A stretch of 64,000 nt of DNA from Bradyrhizobium sp. WSM471 (GCF_000244915.1 NZ_CM001442.1:744001-808000), one strand, 5' to 3'. Counted from the first letter of the stretch, positions 36,561 to 45,902 are shown. Translations and numbers: made by a program. The notes: a model not told the origin generated them from the letters alone.

Positions 36561-36719
36561 TCAGAACCACTCGCCCGGCATGTACTTGTCGGCAACAATA
36601 ATGCTCACAGACACGAGCAAGCCGCCAAAACAGAATAGCGATACCGACAAGAACGTCTCGAAGTCAGCAATCGTCTCGACCGACGCCTTGGCAAAAATAC
36701 GGGTAGCCAATGCCGCCAT
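36561..36719 (-). CDS. Small single-span membrane protein
   Basis: 52 residues from an ATG after TTGGAGGGCAAC. A helical N-terminus (ATRIFAKASVETIADFETFL) is followed by one membrane span (FCFGGLLVSVSIIVADKYM). Unknown function. It lies 12 bp upstream of the SnoaL-like gene on the same strand. Confidence 0.6.
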   Translation of the reverse strand: MAALATRIFAKASVETIADFETFLSVSLFCFGGLLVSVSIIVADKYMPGEWF

Positions 36720-36792
36720 GTTGCCCTCCAATTTGTTCTGTCGCGGCTGAGCCAAACTCGCGCTCAGCCCATCACGGCGCGGAAGTCAGCGT

Positions 36793-36876
36793 CTATTTTA
36801 CAGCATCAATCCGTAGCATCTCGTCAAGACGAGCCTGGCAGTACTCTTCATAGAGTGCGTTGATGATCGTCCACAT
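36793..36876 (-). CDS. Very small ORF (27 aa)
   Basis: MWTIINALYEEYCQARLDEM then LRIDAVK, an amphipathic helix resembling short rhizobial proteins with a MWTxI start. A GGGGA lies about 12 bases upstream. Too short for statistical support. Confidence 0.4.
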   Translation of the reverse strand: MWTIINALYEEYCQARLDEMLRIDAVK

Positions 36877-37139
36877 GACGTGAGGTCCCCTATCCACCTG
36901 ATGAAGGCTAGTGCCGTTCTGTTTCAGGATCGCTTCGTGGGACCTGCCATATGGTTTCGGGCTGACGGCCTTCGCGCATCTTGCAGCGCACAGATTTCGC
37001 GGACAAAGCGTGTCACAATCAAACTGCTACGGCGCGAAATCCTTACTTGCGTTAGTAATCCAAGCACTGTCGTGGCCGCCGGAGCCTGATGCAGCTTATC
37101 GCTGCTTCTTCAATGCGTCGGAGTGCCCGAGCTATGCGG
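36877..37139. other. Gap without a supported gene
   Basis: Overlapping plus-strand ORFs at 36880-37165 are low in protein character and lack ribosome sites. Confidence 0.35.
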
Positions 37140-37409
37140 TCACTTGGGCAGAAAACTTGAGGTGATCGGCTTGAAGGCTTCCTGCGCAAAAGTCCTGTAA
37201 AGCTCGCCGATCTTGGTCGCTTCAGCGAAGAACGTCTCTTGTGCAGACTTGGCGTATTCGGTTGTCAATTCCGTGAACTTGTCGGGAACCTTCACGGCTG
37301 CAAGCTTCTCGAAATAGGCCTTGCTGGCCTCGAACGACGATTTCGCGAAATCGGTCTGGGCGGTTGTAATAGCGGTAAGATGCTGCTGAATGTTGAAAAA
37401 ATCGGTCAT
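37140..37409 (-). CDS. Phasin family protein
   Basis: 89 residues: FFNIQQHLTAITTAQTDFAK, SSFEASKAYFEKLAAVKVPD, FTELTTEYAKSAQETFFAEA. The amphipathic helical phasin pattern (KLA-x-V-K-x-P-x-x-F-x-E-L) is clear. Phasins coat polyhydroxybutyrate granules; this short form resembles the Phasin_2 group of rhizobia. It appears monocistronic. Confidence 0.88.
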   Translation of the reverse strand: MTDFFNIQQHLTAITTAQTDFAKSSFEASKAYFEKLAAVKVPDKFTELTTEYAKSAQETFFAEATKIGELYRTFAQEAFKPITSSFLPK

Positions 37410-37603
37410 GTTTAAATGGTCCTTGGTCGATCAGTCCCGGAGGAGATCTCCGATCCAATTGATCACGGTGTCTTATGAAGGTGAGGGTGCCTAAAAAGCA
37501 AGCATAGTTGGTGCGCCGCAGCAATGACAGTTTGTAGACTGTAGTTTTACGGAGTTCACATTTGAAGATGGACGGCTTCGACTCACAGGCTGCCTCTAAC
37601 GGC

Positions 37604-37759
37604 CTAATGGCCCTTCCGGTCGGCGTTTGAGGCTCCGCCGTTCTTGTGGGCTAGCTGCTTAAGAAGCAGGAGAATTGCGCGGCGCGTGCCGCGACTCTTG
37701 ATCTCTTTGAACGCTTTGATCAGGCGAAGCGTGTCGCGATCGATCTTTGGGAATTCCAT
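37604..37759 (-). CDS. Small unknown protein (51 aa)
   Basis: MEFPKIDRDTLRLIKAFKEI with SRGTRRAILLLLKQLAHKNG. A helical, basic protein similar to short rhizobial proteins and to the tail of some HTH regulators. The frame is open 20 codons further upstream; the ATG at 37759 gives the more protein-like N-terminus. Confidence 0.5.
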   Translation of the reverse strand: MEFPKIDRDTLRLIKAFKEIKSRGTRRAILLLLKQLAHKNGGASNADRKGH

Positions 37760-37840
37760 CGGCGCCCCGGCGAGCGAAGGCCACAGCAGGGAGATCCTGC
37801 TGCGGCCCCGCGCGGTCAAAAATCCGGGTGGAAAAGATCT

Positions 37841-37866
37841 AAGTGAAATATGGAGCCAGCCCCGGT
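37841..37866. repeat. 26-base repeat, copy 1
   Basis: Begins AAGTGAAATATGGAGCCAGC and ends CCCGGT; a copy with one difference lies at 50007-50032. Both have a nearby upstream CCGGGT and A-rich run. Confidence 0.6.
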
Positions 37867-38123
37867 GAACCGATCATACCGGGCCGTCGGGCAAGGGAAA
37901 TATGATCTAAATCACAAACCGCATTAGTGATTAATCTGAACCATCCATGCTGAGGGAGAGCGCCGCCGAGGCTGGCTAGCTGGCGGGCTCTCACCCCGAG
38001 CACAAGGCCGCGTATGTCCCCCACGGCCCATCCCAAGCGACAAGCTACGCAGCCGCCGCTAACAAACTGTTGCGTTCATATTCGTCGGTCGCAATGGTGA
38101 ACTCGCTGCGACCTTCGGCCGGA

Positions 38124-38158
38124 AGCCCGCTAGCTAACGCACCTGGCGGGCTTTCTTC
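38124..38158 (+). terminator. Terminator-like hairpin
   Basis: AGCCCGC and GCGGGCT separated by 15 bases, followed by TTCTTCCT. The spacer is longer than usual. Confidence 0.45.
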
Positions 38159-38198
38159 CTATCTGAAACAGTCTGATGATCCATCAAGCATCGCGTGG

Positions 38199-38366
38199 AT
38201 GAAGAGAAACGACAGACCCAAAGAATGGACCGATGCAGAGGTGCAACTCTTGCTCGCTCTGTCGCGCGAAGGCGCCGGCGCGGTACAGATTGCGAGTGCG
38301 TTGGATAGATACATTTCATCAGTGAAGCGTGTGGCGGAAAACTTCGGCCTTCAACTGCGGGGTTAA
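38199..38366 (+). CDS. Small SANT/Myb-like HTH protein
   Basis: 55 residues: RPKEWTDAEVQLLLALSREG then QIASALDRYISSVKRVAENF. The W-x-x-x-E...L and following helix-turn-helix match small Myb-like DNA-binding modules seen in rhizobia. An upstream in-frame start at 38070 would add low-complexity residues that cross the hairpin, so the shorter form is chosen. Confidence 0.55.
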   Translation: MKRNDRPKEWTDAEVQLLLALSREGAGAVQIASALDRYISSVKRVAENFGLQLRG

Positions 38367-38742
38367 GGGCTCCGGTCACGCTGGCCGGCCTAGCACTCCC
38401 GGCGCTCTAATCCGCAATTGGATCGGCTGCCGGGAGCATTGGGGGCTGGAAGCCATGCGATGCCACGTTAGCCCTATATCGACAATGCGTACAAAACCGG
38501 AATCCGGTAGTTGTCCGGAGTCCATTTTCGAAACGGGGTGTTCTACTGTGAGAACACCGGCGCGATTTAAATACCAACCAATTTCAAGTTGACCGGGAAT
38601 GCCGCAGTGGGGCTGGAACCACGCTGCGGCTTTTCCGTGAGAAATACACTGCCGCGCACATCGAAATTTTCGTTAGACGACAGTCTTGCGTAGCAATTTG
38701 ATCCCGAAGTTCATTTTGAGCGCGGGCGAGCGCAGTTGGATA
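38367..38742. other. Gap with a terminator-like hairpin
   Basis: No gene supported. At 38601-38634, GCCGCAG and CTGCGGC flank 16 bases and are followed by TTTT, a likely transcription end. Confidence 0.45.
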
Positions 38743-38877
38743 ATGGGCAAGATCGGATTTGCAATCATCTTTGCTGCGATTGCGGCATATGCAGCGGATC
38801 ATCGCTGGAACGATGGCCGCTATACACGAAGCACAGCTACGGTGCTTCGCGATGTGCAGCATGCGATAGGTTGGTGA
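38743..38877 (+). CDS. Small membrane-associated protein (44 aa)
   Basis: MGKIGFAIIFAAIAAYAADH is a short hydrophobic segment, followed by a basic tail ending LRDVQHAIGW. It resembles very short rhizobial proteins of the same layout. Confidence 0.45.
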   Translation: MGKIGFAIIFAAIAAYAADHRWNDGRYTRSTATVLRDVQHAIGW

Positions 38878-38991
38878 CCCTCAGGGGCAGCCGTGATCAT
38901 TGATCCTGTTCAGCTTGCGTCGGCCTCAGTGTGGTTCTAGTGCCCGTTGCCTCGAGCGAGGAATGATCGATCTCTGATTGGAGATCGGCTT

Positions 38992-39444
38992 GTGTCTAAG
39001 CTTGACCATATGCTTGAGCCCAGGACCTCGGTTCGTCGGGTCGAGGTCATCACGGAGAGCGGCCGACGGCGGCAGTTCTCGGCCGACGACAAGGCGCGGT
39101 TTGTCGAGGAGACGCTGGCCCCGGGAGCCGTGGTATCGGAGGTCGCGCGGCGGCACGGATTGTCGCCGCAACAGCTGTTTACGTGGCGCCGGCAAATGCG
39201 ACGGCCGGTTGCGAGCCCTGTGGGACCCGAGCCGCAGACGTTCGTGCCCGCTGTCGTTACCCCATCGTGCACGCCGCCGGAGCGCTCACCGCGGCAGCGC
39301 CGACGCCTTCGGAAGGCGCCCGAGGGCGCCGAGAACAGTGGCATCATCGAGCTCGAGATCAACGGCGTCGCGCTCCGGGTCGGCCGCGGCGCGGATGCCG
39401 CGACGATTGCGGCGGTGATCCATGTGCTGAAGAGTTGCACGTGA
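38992..39444 (+). CDS. tnpA: IS66 TnpA
   Basis: About 150 residues from a GTG preceded by TTGGAGATCGGCTT; an ATG at 39010 is an alternative. HTH region SADDKARFVEETLAPGAVVS with EVARRHGLSPQQLFTWRRQM is the IS66 OrfA signature. The C-terminal IIELEINGVALRVGRGADAA is also typical. It overlaps tnpB by GTGA. Confidence 0.92.
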   Translation: MSKLDHMLEPRTSVRRVEVITESGRRRQFSADDKARFVEETLAPGAVVSEVARRHGLSPQQLFTWRRQMRRPVASPVGPEPQTFVPAVVTPSCTPPERSPRQRRRLRKAPEGAENSGIIELEINGVALRVGRGADAATIAAVIHVLKSCT

Positions 39445-39797
39445 TCGGTCCGACGGGCGCGGTGCGGGTGATGGTGGCGACCAGGCCGGTCGACTTCCGC
39501 AAGGGTGCCGAAGGGCTCGCGGCCCTGGTGCGCGAGAGCATGCAGGCCGATCCGTTCTCCGGCGCCGTGTATGTGTTCCGCGCCAAGCGCGCCGACCGGG
39601 TGAAGCTGATCTATTGGGACGGCACGGGTGTGTGCCTGTTCGCCAAGCGGCTTGAGACCGGTTCGTTCTGCTGGCCCAACGTGCAGCACGGCGTCATTCG
39701 CCTGACCGCAGCGCAGCTGTCAGCCTTGCTCGAAGGACTGGACTGGAGGCGCGTCCACGCCGCGCGCGAGACACCGTCGCCGATCCAGGCGAGTTGA
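39441..39797 (+). CDS. tnpB: IS66 TnpB (Orf2)
   Basis: 118 residues from a GTG overlapping the tnpA stop. VATRPVDFRKGAEGLAALVR, GAVYVFRAKRADRVKLIYWD and TGVCLFAKRLETGSFCWPNV are diagnostic. It is needed for transposition together with TnpC; the exact biochemical role is not settled. Confidence 0.93.
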   Translation: MIGPTGAVRVMVATRPVDFRKGAEGLAALVRESMQADPFSGAVYVFRAKRADRVKLIYWDGTGVCLFAKRLETGSFCWPNVQHGVIRLTAAQLSALLEGLDWRRVHAARETPSPIQAS

Positions 39798-39866
39798 ACT
39801 GCGGCACAGTGAATCAGTATGCATGTCGCGCTCGCGGGATGCCGCGACGCATGGTGTAATCGCATC

Positions 39867-41396
39867 ATGGCGACAAGTGCCGACACGCTTCCGGACGATG
39901 CCGGCACACTCAAGGCGATGCTGCTGGCGGAACGGGCGCGCGTCGCGCGGCTCGAGCAGATCATCAAGGAGTTGCAGCGTCATCGCTTCGGCCGCCGGGC
40001 CGAGACGCTGCCGGAGGACCAGTTGCTGCTCGGCCTGGAGGAGGTCGAGCAGGTCGAGGCGAGCAGTGATGCCGCAACCGATGCAGCCAATGCTGCCGAG
40101 CGATCGAGCCGAGCCGCACGGCGCCGCAGGAACAGAGGAGCGCTGCCGGCGCATCTGCCGCGGGTCGAGATGCTGATTGACCTCGACGGTGACGCCTGCC
40201 CGTGCTGTCAGCAGGCGCTGCACCGGATCGGCGAGGATGTGAGCGAACGACTGGATATCGTGCCGGCCCAGTTCCGGGTCCTGGTCGTAAGGCGGCCGAA
40301 GTATGCCTGCCGGGCCTGCGAGACCATGGTGCAGGCACCGGCGCCAGCGCGGCTGATCGAGGGCGGGCTACCGACCGAAGCCACCGTGGCGCAGGTACTC
40401 GTCGCCAAATATGCCGACCATCTGCCGCTGTATCGGCAGGCTCAAATTTACGCCCGCCAGGGCCTCGAGCTGGATCGCTCGACCCTGGCCGATTGGGTCG
40501 GGCGGGCAGACTTCCTGTTGCGGCCGGTGCATGAGCGACTGCTCGCGAGGCTGAAGCAGTCGACAAAACTGTTTGCCGACGAGACCACCGCCCCGGTGCT
40601 CGATCCCGGACGCGGCCGCACCAAGACCGGCCAGCTCTGGGCCTATGCCCGCGACGACCGGCCCTGGGGCGGCACGGACCCGCCCGCCGTCGCCTATGTC
40701 TACGCTCCCGATCGCAAGGCCGAACGGCCGATCGTCCACCTCGCGGGTTTTGCCGGCATCCTCCAGGTCGACGGCTATGCCGGCTATCGGGTCCTGGCTG
40801 AGCGCGGTGACGTAGAACTGGCGTTCTGCTGGTCCCATGTGCGCCGGCGCTTCTACGAACTCGCCGCGGCCGGTCCCGCACCGATCGCCAGCGAGGCGCT
40901 CGAACGTATCGCCGCGCTCTACGTCATCGAAGCCCAGATCCGCGGCCGCACCGCCGACGAGCGTCGCGCCGTCCGCCAAGAGAAGAGCCGGCCGATCGCC
41001 GACGAGCTCGAACCCTGGCTGCGCGCCAAGCTTGGTCTGATTAGCCAGAAGACCAAACTCGCGGAGGCCATCCGATATGCGCTGTCGCGTTGGGACGGGC
41101 TGACGCGCTTCATTGCCGACGGCCGCATCGAGATCGATTCCAACGTCGTCGAGCGCGCTATCCGCCCAATCGCGCTCAACCGCAAGAACGCCCTGTTCGC
41201 CGGCTCGGACGGCGGCGGCGAACACTGGGCCGTCATCGCCTCACTGATCGAAACCTGCAAGCTCATCGGCGTCGAACCCCACGCCTATCTCGTCGACGTC
41301 ATCACCCGCATCGTCAACGATCACCCGAATAGCCAGATCGACAAACTGCTACCCTGGGCCTATCTCGCTACCCAAGAACGCTGGCGCGTGGCCTGA
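39867..41396 (+). CDS. tnpC: IS66 TnpC transposase (DDE)
   Basis: About 509 residues. N-terminal leucine-zipper-like region (LLAERARVARLEQIIKELQR) with HRFGRRAE, a zinc-binding-like CPCCQQALHRIGEDVSERLD, then the DDE domain: LFADETTAPVLDPGRG, LQVDGYAGYRVLAER, FCWSHVRRRFYELA, and the Glu-containing IEIDSNVVERAIRPIALNRK. No frameshift is seen, so the element may be active. The ATG at 39867 is preferred over the frame opening at 39819. Confidence 0.95.
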   Translation: MATSADTLPDDAGTLKAMLLAERARVARLEQIIKELQRHRFGRRAETLPEDQLLLGLEEVEQVEASSDAATDAANAAERSSRAARRRRNRGALPAHLPRVEMLIDLDGDACPCCQQALHRIGEDVSERLDIVPAQFRVLVVRRPKYACRACETMVQAPAPARLIEGGLPTEATVAQVLVAKYADHLPLYRQAQIYARQGLELDRSTLADWVGRADFLLRPVHERLLARLKQSTKLFADETTAPVLDPGRGRTKTGQLWAYARDDRPWGGTDPPAVAYVYAPDRKAERPIVHLAGFAGILQVDGYAGYRVLAERGDVELAFCWSHVRRRFYELAAAGPAPIASEALERIAALYVIEAQIRGRTADERRAVRQEKSRPIADELEPWLRAKLGLISQKTKLAEAIRYALSRWDGLTRFIADGRIEIDSNVVERAIRPIALNRKNALFAGSDGGGEHWAVIASLIETCKLIGVEPHAYLVDVITRIVNDHPNSQIDKLLPWAYLATQERWRVA

Positions 41397-41410
41397 GAAC
41401 ATCGCTTACG

Positions 41411-41550
41411 ATGCGGGCAAACATGGTCGGCTTCCACCTTCCGCGACCAAAATCAACGGTCCATCGCGGCTTGCCACTAGCGTCAAGCAGCGTCACTAAC
41501 TTGCCGCGGTTTGGCAGCACGATCGACTCGTCGAAAGCGGACCACTTCAT
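41411..41550 (-). pseudogene. Gene cut by the IS66 insertion
   Basis: Leftward frame MKWSAFDESIVLPNRGKLVT, ARIVSD at the IS border, starting at 41550 with an ATGA overlap to the gene upstream. The natural frame is lost exactly where the IS66 terminus begins, so the insertion removed its C-terminus. Family not recognised. Confidence 0.5.
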
Positions 41551-41786
41551 GCCTTCGCCAGCAAATCCTTGCCCGGCGTCAGGAGTCGCACATAGGTGCC
41601 GCTTTCGTGCAGATCGAACCAGTCGCGCTCGAATGCAGACTTGATGCCGGCGCCGAACTCCGTGCCGCTTCCCTTGAGCGTGTAGTTGATCTTCTCGATA
41701 TAGATTCTGCCGTCCTGTATTGGCGCAATGCCCGAAGCCAGCTGAACGAGTTGGCGGGCGGCAGCCTCTGGATTGGCAAAGGGCGT
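41547..41786 (-). pseudogene. Conserved rhizobial hypothetical, N-terminally truncated
   Basis: Open frame of 79 codons without a start: ANPEAAARQLVQLASGIAPI, QDGRIYIEKINYTLKGSG, GIKSAFERDWFDLHESGTYV, ending LLTPGKDLLAKA. It resembles a small family of rhizobial proteins ending in HESGT-x-V...G-x-x-L. A stop precedes it at 41787, so the N-terminus is missing. Confidence 0.45.
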
Positions 41787-41789
41787 TCA

Positions 41790-42100
41790 GTGACGTGCTT
41801 CATCGCTGGAATCAAAACCTCAAGCGCCTATGCCTGGCTTGACTTGCCCGCGACGTAGGCGGGAATCGCCACCCGTTTGTCGCGAATGATTGTGTTGGTC
41901 GTGTACACCACTTGGCAAAACTCCTCGGCCCCGACATGTTCTGCGCGTCGTGGCGGCGGTACATCAGCGGTTAGGCCCCTGCTCTGGCGGTCTTTTTCTT
42001 TCCCGAGGTTTGCAGACGGCACGGTCCACCCACCAGGAGATTGGTCTATCCTCGTGAGAAGTAGCCGGAATTGATGAACGTCCACGGTGGGAGGGGAGGC
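41790..42100. other. Gap without a supported gene
   Basis: A leftward ORF at 41828-42085 has some protein character only near its C-terminus (VVYTTNTIIRDKRVAIPAYV). Nothing is called. Confidence 0.35.
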
Positions 42101-42460
42101 CTAGCGATTCGGCGCTACAATACCAGTGTTCGTATTCCCCAAATCCTGCACAGCCTTGTTCATCGTAGGATCGGTGACGTAGCCGCTGGCGGGGGTAGAA
42201 GAGCCGTTGTTCTCATTCCTGGCGGGATTGCCCAGCCGGTTTCCCGTGGTTTGATAGTTGAGAGCGTTGCTTGTGTTAGGTCCGGGCGAACCACCCGTAC
42301 CGCTCGCGGTGCCACGGCTCGACATCGAGCCGGCCGCCGTGCTGCCTGAGCCTGTTCCTCCTCCAGAAGCTCCACCTGAACCACCTCCGCCAGCTTGCGC
42401 CAGCGCCGAGGCGCTGGTCAAAACTAGCGCCGCTACGAAGAGAAATGTGGAAGATCTCAT
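42101..42460 (-). CDS. Small secreted Gly/Ser-rich protein
   Basis: 119 residues with ribosome site ATAGGAGCCCACA. Signal peptide MRSSTFLFVAALVLTSASAL; the mature part opens with a Gly/Ser/Thr stretch and ends with a more ordered segment (YVTDPTMNKAVQDLGNTNTG). Function unknown. Same general design as the exported protein at 27507. Confidence 0.65.
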   Translation of the reverse strand: MRSSTFLFVAALVLTSASALAQAGGGGSGGASGGGTGSGSTAAGSMSSRGTASGTGGSPGPNTSNALNYQTTGNRLGNPARNENNGSSTPASGYVTDPTMNKAVQDLGNTNTGIVAPNR

Positions 42461-42671
42461 TGTGGGCTCCTATGCTGCATAGGAAAAAACGCCCCAGCTC
42501 GATCTCGTTCCAAATGGAAGTCACTCAAGAAGAACAGGGCGCTAAAACAGATTATTGGGAGGGCGCAAAGAGTCGTGCGACCAGCGCAGGGCATGCGCTC
42601 CAGCCGAGCAGGTGGTGGGGCCAAATGCTCCCGTAGCGCTGCACTGATGGTCTGCAACTGGGAGAAGCCGA

Positions 42672-43271
42672 ATGCCTCTGATGCGTCACCTCATCGTTGA
42701 AGGTTCAAGCTCCAGTGTCGATAACGGCGGGGCTAGGACGACATCGTATCACACCCTCTACCTGCCAAACGCTATCCATGAGACTAGTCAGCAATGCTTT
42801 GCGACGGATGGTGCTCTTCTTGCAGATATGCTCGGCCGACAATCGTCAGTAATCGCCGCGTTCAAGGATGTCCCGAACATCCTGTTCGTTCAGGCGGGAC
42901 AAAACGATCTTCGTTCGACTGACACTTCAGCGTGGCTTGCTGCATTTGCCGGGTATTTGGCCACTTTCCAGGATGCAATTAAATCCTCACGCAAAATCGT
43001 GCAGCTCGGAATCAGCACTCACAATCCTCGTAACGAAGGTCTCTTCAATGTTAATCGGGCCACCGCCGACGGGGCTCTGCGACGTTTTCCGAGTGAAGGA
43101 AAGTGCGACTTTGTTGTCGATTGGGCTGCCGATCCGACCTGGGGCCCTGACTCCGCTGCCGCAAACCAAGCTTTATACCCTGACGGCACGCATCCTTCGC
43201 AGGGCGGACAAAGCAACATGGAGGCAAATTACTTTCGACCTGCGCTCAACTCCCTCTTTCCTCTCACTTGA
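42672..43271 (+). CDS. SGNH/GDSL hydrolase-like protein
   Basis: 199 residues. VPNILFVQAGQNDLRSTD carries the block III GxND-like motif, KIVQLGISTHNPR follows, and the C-terminal ALYPDGTHPSQGGQSNMEAN carries the Asp-x-x-His pair of SGNH esterases. The N-terminal block I (normally GDS) is poorly kept: the protein starts MPLMRHLIVEGSSSSVDNGG, so the nucleophile would be one of these serines. No signal peptide. Confidence 0.7.
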   Translation: MPLMRHLIVEGSSSSVDNGGARTTSYHTLYLPNAIHETSQQCFATDGALLADMLGRQSSVIAAFKDVPNILFVQAGQNDLRSTDTSAWLAAFAGYLATFQDAIKSSRKIVQLGISTHNPRNEGLFNVNRATADGALRRFPSEGKCDFVVDWAADPTWGPDSAAANQALYPDGTHPSQGGQSNMEANYFRPALNSLFPLT

Positions 43272-43367
43272 TTCATCGTAGAATTCGTTCTCATTCGCTA
43301 GACCTGCAGGCTGTAATCGACTTCAACATTTGCCGAGGGCGCTGGGCGAACGCGCTCAAGTGTGCTG

Positions 43368-43838
43368 ATGGAACTCTACAGCCCCTTGATCTTTGCGTTA
43401 GGCGCCGAAGTGAATAGGCAGACGATGCTCCGCTGGCTTAGCTCAGATCATCAAAAGATCCGAAGCGATCGAAAGCAGCTTGAAGTGAGGGCTCGCCGCC
43501 TGCTGCAGAGTTACCTGACGGCCAATGAGTGGCAAAAGCGCCAATACTATCAGGCCATCGCCGGCGCGGCTTCTGCATGTCAGCCTGGTATTGATGATCC
43601 GAGTTTAAGTAACGAGAAGCTTGCTGAATTAGCCGCTCAGGCGGCGACAAAAGTCGTCCAAGTACGTGATCGGAAAGCCAAGGATGCGCACGACCATTCA
43701 GCTGTACTGATCACGGATGCATACGCAACAGTTGCAATCGCCTATCGACGAGCGGCTTCAGCCTACACTGCTGACAAGGAAATGGAGCAGCTGGGCACCG
43801 CCGCAGTACACCTGGTCACGATAGCGAATTCAGCATGA
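43368..43838 (+). CDS. Unknown helical protein (156 aa)
   Basis: MELYSPLIFALGAEVNRQTM opens the frame; a GTG two codons upstream is possible. The remainder is helical and charged (RKQLEVRARRLLQSYLTANE, KLAELAAQAATKVVQVRDRK). No signal peptide and no family recognised. Confidence 0.5.
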   Translation: MELYSPLIFALGAEVNRQTMLRWLSSDHQKIRSDRKQLEVRARRLLQSYLTANEWQKRQYYQAIAGAASACQPGIDDPSLSNEKLAELAAQAATKVVQVRDRKAKDAHDHSAVLITDAYATVAIAYRRAASAYTADKEMEQLGTAAVHLVTIANSA

Positions 43839-44125
43839 ATGCTGAAACGGTGCGGTCACTGACAGAAATGTGACTGCGGCTTCGGCAAACCGGCCTCGCC
43901 CTTTGCTCCGGCGTATACCTTGCGCAAACCCTTTCTCCTAAGCTGACGTAAGACGTTGCTTGTACCGTCCTCACCAATAAGAAAAGGCGGGCGGCATGTC
44001 GATTGCATTTCGAATCTTTGTACTCTTGTTCTGTGCTTACGCCGGTTGGGAAACCCCAAGCATCCAATTCGGCGAATTGCGAGAGCCTCAGCAGCAAGGG
44101 CGTTCTCCGACCGGATAAGTAAGGA

Positions 44126-44353
44126 ATGAACAAAACAACCCTTCACCTTGAACGTCCGCAATCAAGCCAAGTTCGGCGTGCTGACCTCGCGCCGGCCACC
44201 GGTTATGCAATGCTCGTCGATGGTCGTTTCAAGACGGAATTTCTTGATCAGGACGCCGCGACTAAAGCGGCCCTTGAATTGCTGGCCAAGTATCCGATGC
44301 TGAAGATCGAGATCTACGATGCAGCATCGAAGTCACGGACGCCGGCGAAATAG
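44126..44353 (+). CDS. Small unknown protein (75 aa)
   Basis: Ribosome site GGATAAGTAAGGA. LAPATGYAMLVDGRFKTEFL and AALELLAKYPMLKIEIYDAA look like a compact alpha/beta fold. Conserved-hypothetical type. Confidence 0.6.
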   Translation: MNKTTLHLERPQSSQVRRADLAPATGYAMLVDGRFKTEFLDQDAATKAALELLAKYPMLKIEIYDAASKSRTPAK

Positions 44354-44459
44354 CCGCTGCGTCGCAGCATGCGTGATAACCATGTCTTCTGTTTTAATCT
44401 ACCTTTAGCTTTTTGCTAACAATCGAGGTCGCAAGGTCGTCGCCAAACGGAGGCGGCCT

Positions 44460-44963
44460 ATGCCTTTGATGAAATATTTCGCATTTGTCGGCAGCTCTCT
44501 CGTCCTGTTGCTGATCGCAATCGGCTGGTGCTTGCCGCAGCAGGCGATGGGCCCCGGTAACACTGACGTAGAGCGACCGTCCATCAGGATCAGCTCAGCC
44601 GAGCGGGCACCTGAACGGGTCATAATCGATACCAGCTTGCCGACCATTGTGGCTCCGTCGAATATCAGTCCTTCTACATCGATGACGTCGGTGCAATCTG
44701 GTCGGCCTCTGCAGAGCGCATTCTCCGAACTTGACGTCGCCCGGGAACCGGTCACTCCGAAATCAGGCGGCGAGGTCTTGAAGCCGAAGCATGCTGCAAA
44801 AGGAGAATCCGCTAAAAAAGTCTCTAGCCGTCGAGCAGCGAAACCGTTGGATATTATCCCCGTACCCGCAACGAGGGCGCAGGTTGCGGCGCCTGATACA
44901 AGACTGTCGTTACTGGAAACACTTAAGGAGCGGCTAGGGCAGACGTTTTTCAAGCTGAACTAA
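44460..44963 (+). CDS. Membrane-anchored protein of an uncharacterised rhizobial family
   Basis: 167 residues. An N-terminal span (FAFVGSSLVLLLIAIGWCLP), then the conserved PSIRISSAERAPERVIIDTS with LPTIVAP, a variable Lys/Pro-rich middle, and a conserved C-terminal LSLLETLKERLGQTFFK. A second, frameshifted copy is at 62254-62777, which shows the two conserved blocks. The C-terminal part would lie outside the membrane; function unknown. Confidence 0.65.
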   Translation: MPLMKYFAFVGSSLVLLLIAIGWCLPQQAMGPGNTDVERPSIRISSAERAPERVIIDTSLPTIVAPSNISPSTSMTSVQSGRPLQSAFSELDVAREPVTPKSGGEVLKPKHAAKGESAKKVSSRRAAKPLDIIPVPATRAQVAAPDTRLSLLETLKERLGQTFFKLN

Positions 44964-45902
44964 TTACGGTGCCGACTACAGGACCTCGGCGAGCGCCATT
45001 CACCGCGGACGCGCCCCGGCTCGATTGACGATCCCCATAAATAGTCTCTGAACATGGCATCCGGCAGCAAATCGGCCTGCTGCGTCACCGGGGGCGGCTG
45101 GAGCAAGCCCGCCCAAGGCGGCTCTAGTCCGAAAGATGAATAGCGCCATGTCAGCGGCATCGGGCTCGCGGAAGCGGCAAAGCCCGGTCTGCGTAAGCCC
45201 GTTTGTTTGGCAGGGCGCCTTGTTGTAGAGCGGCTGAGATAGAGGTCTCGATGGGCGATGGCGGGCACAATCGACGGCGAGGAACGCATGACGCTTACTC
45301 CGATACTACGGGATTGTGGAAAGAGGGCCTGGGGATAGGGCCGTGGCCGCTTTAGGTCGTCGGCAAGCCGTTGCGGCTTCAGCAGAATGCGTTGGGCCCC
45401 AGTTCCCGTCCATTTGCCGCGACCTTGACGCTGGCAGTTTCTCCAACGTCCTTCTCCGAGGTGCCGCCGGCTCTTGAAGTTGCGCCCCAACGGAACAGCG
45501 CCCCCTCCGGGCCGCTGGTCGGGTGGGGCCGTCCCGGACTGCCGATAGACCTCTCCATCGCAGGCGCGCGCCCTGCGCAAGTATTCACATGGCACTGGGC
45601 ACATCTGGTCAATCCCTCGACCATCTTTGTTGCCGCCCGCGTCTCCGAAATCGCACCGGCCCCGGAACGGCTGCACCGGGCTGGTGGGATCTCGTCTGCA
45701 CAGGATCGGGCACTGTCAGCTCCTAAATCGTTCTCAGTCCTGCGTGACGACATTGACGAAGCGAGCGCTTGTCAGTCGTGCCAGGCGGATTACACAGTCG
45801 GGCCTAGTGAGGCGCACAACTAAAAAATATCTGGCGCTTACGAAAATGGGAACGAGGTCTCCGCTTTTACATTCCTTCCGAAGTGCAATCGGGAGCCTCA
45901 GC
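44964..45902. other. Gap without a convincing gene
   Basis: About 940 bp. Long overlapping ORFs occur on both strands (45371-45823 plus; 44960-45676 and 45379-45753 minus), but the GC-rich composition makes these expected by chance and none has a good ribosome site. Confidence 0.35.

Larger units (their letters stand above)
38992..41410 (+). mobile_element. IS66-family insertion sequence (all three genes intact)
   Basis: tnpA, tnpB and tnpC are intact and overlap or nearly touch in the standard order. The right end is probably CGCTTAC at 41404-41410, the usual IS66 terminus. A matching left end (GTAAGCG) was not found just upstream of tnpA, so the left border is uncertain and the boundary given is the tnpA start. 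Confidence 0.8.

Noticed and set aside
41828..42085. Leftward ORF after the truncated hypothetical gene
   Set aside because: Protein character only near the C-terminus; no supportable start, so it was left in the gap description.
44960..45676. Long minus-strand ORF (238 codons)
   Set aside because: No ribosome site, low protein character and conflict with other frames; treated as a gap.
45379..45753. Minus-strand ORF with a CxxCH (CAQCHV) resembling a cytochrome c haem site
   Set aside because: No other cytochrome feature, signal peptide or ribosome site is seen, and the frame overlaps other chance ORFs.
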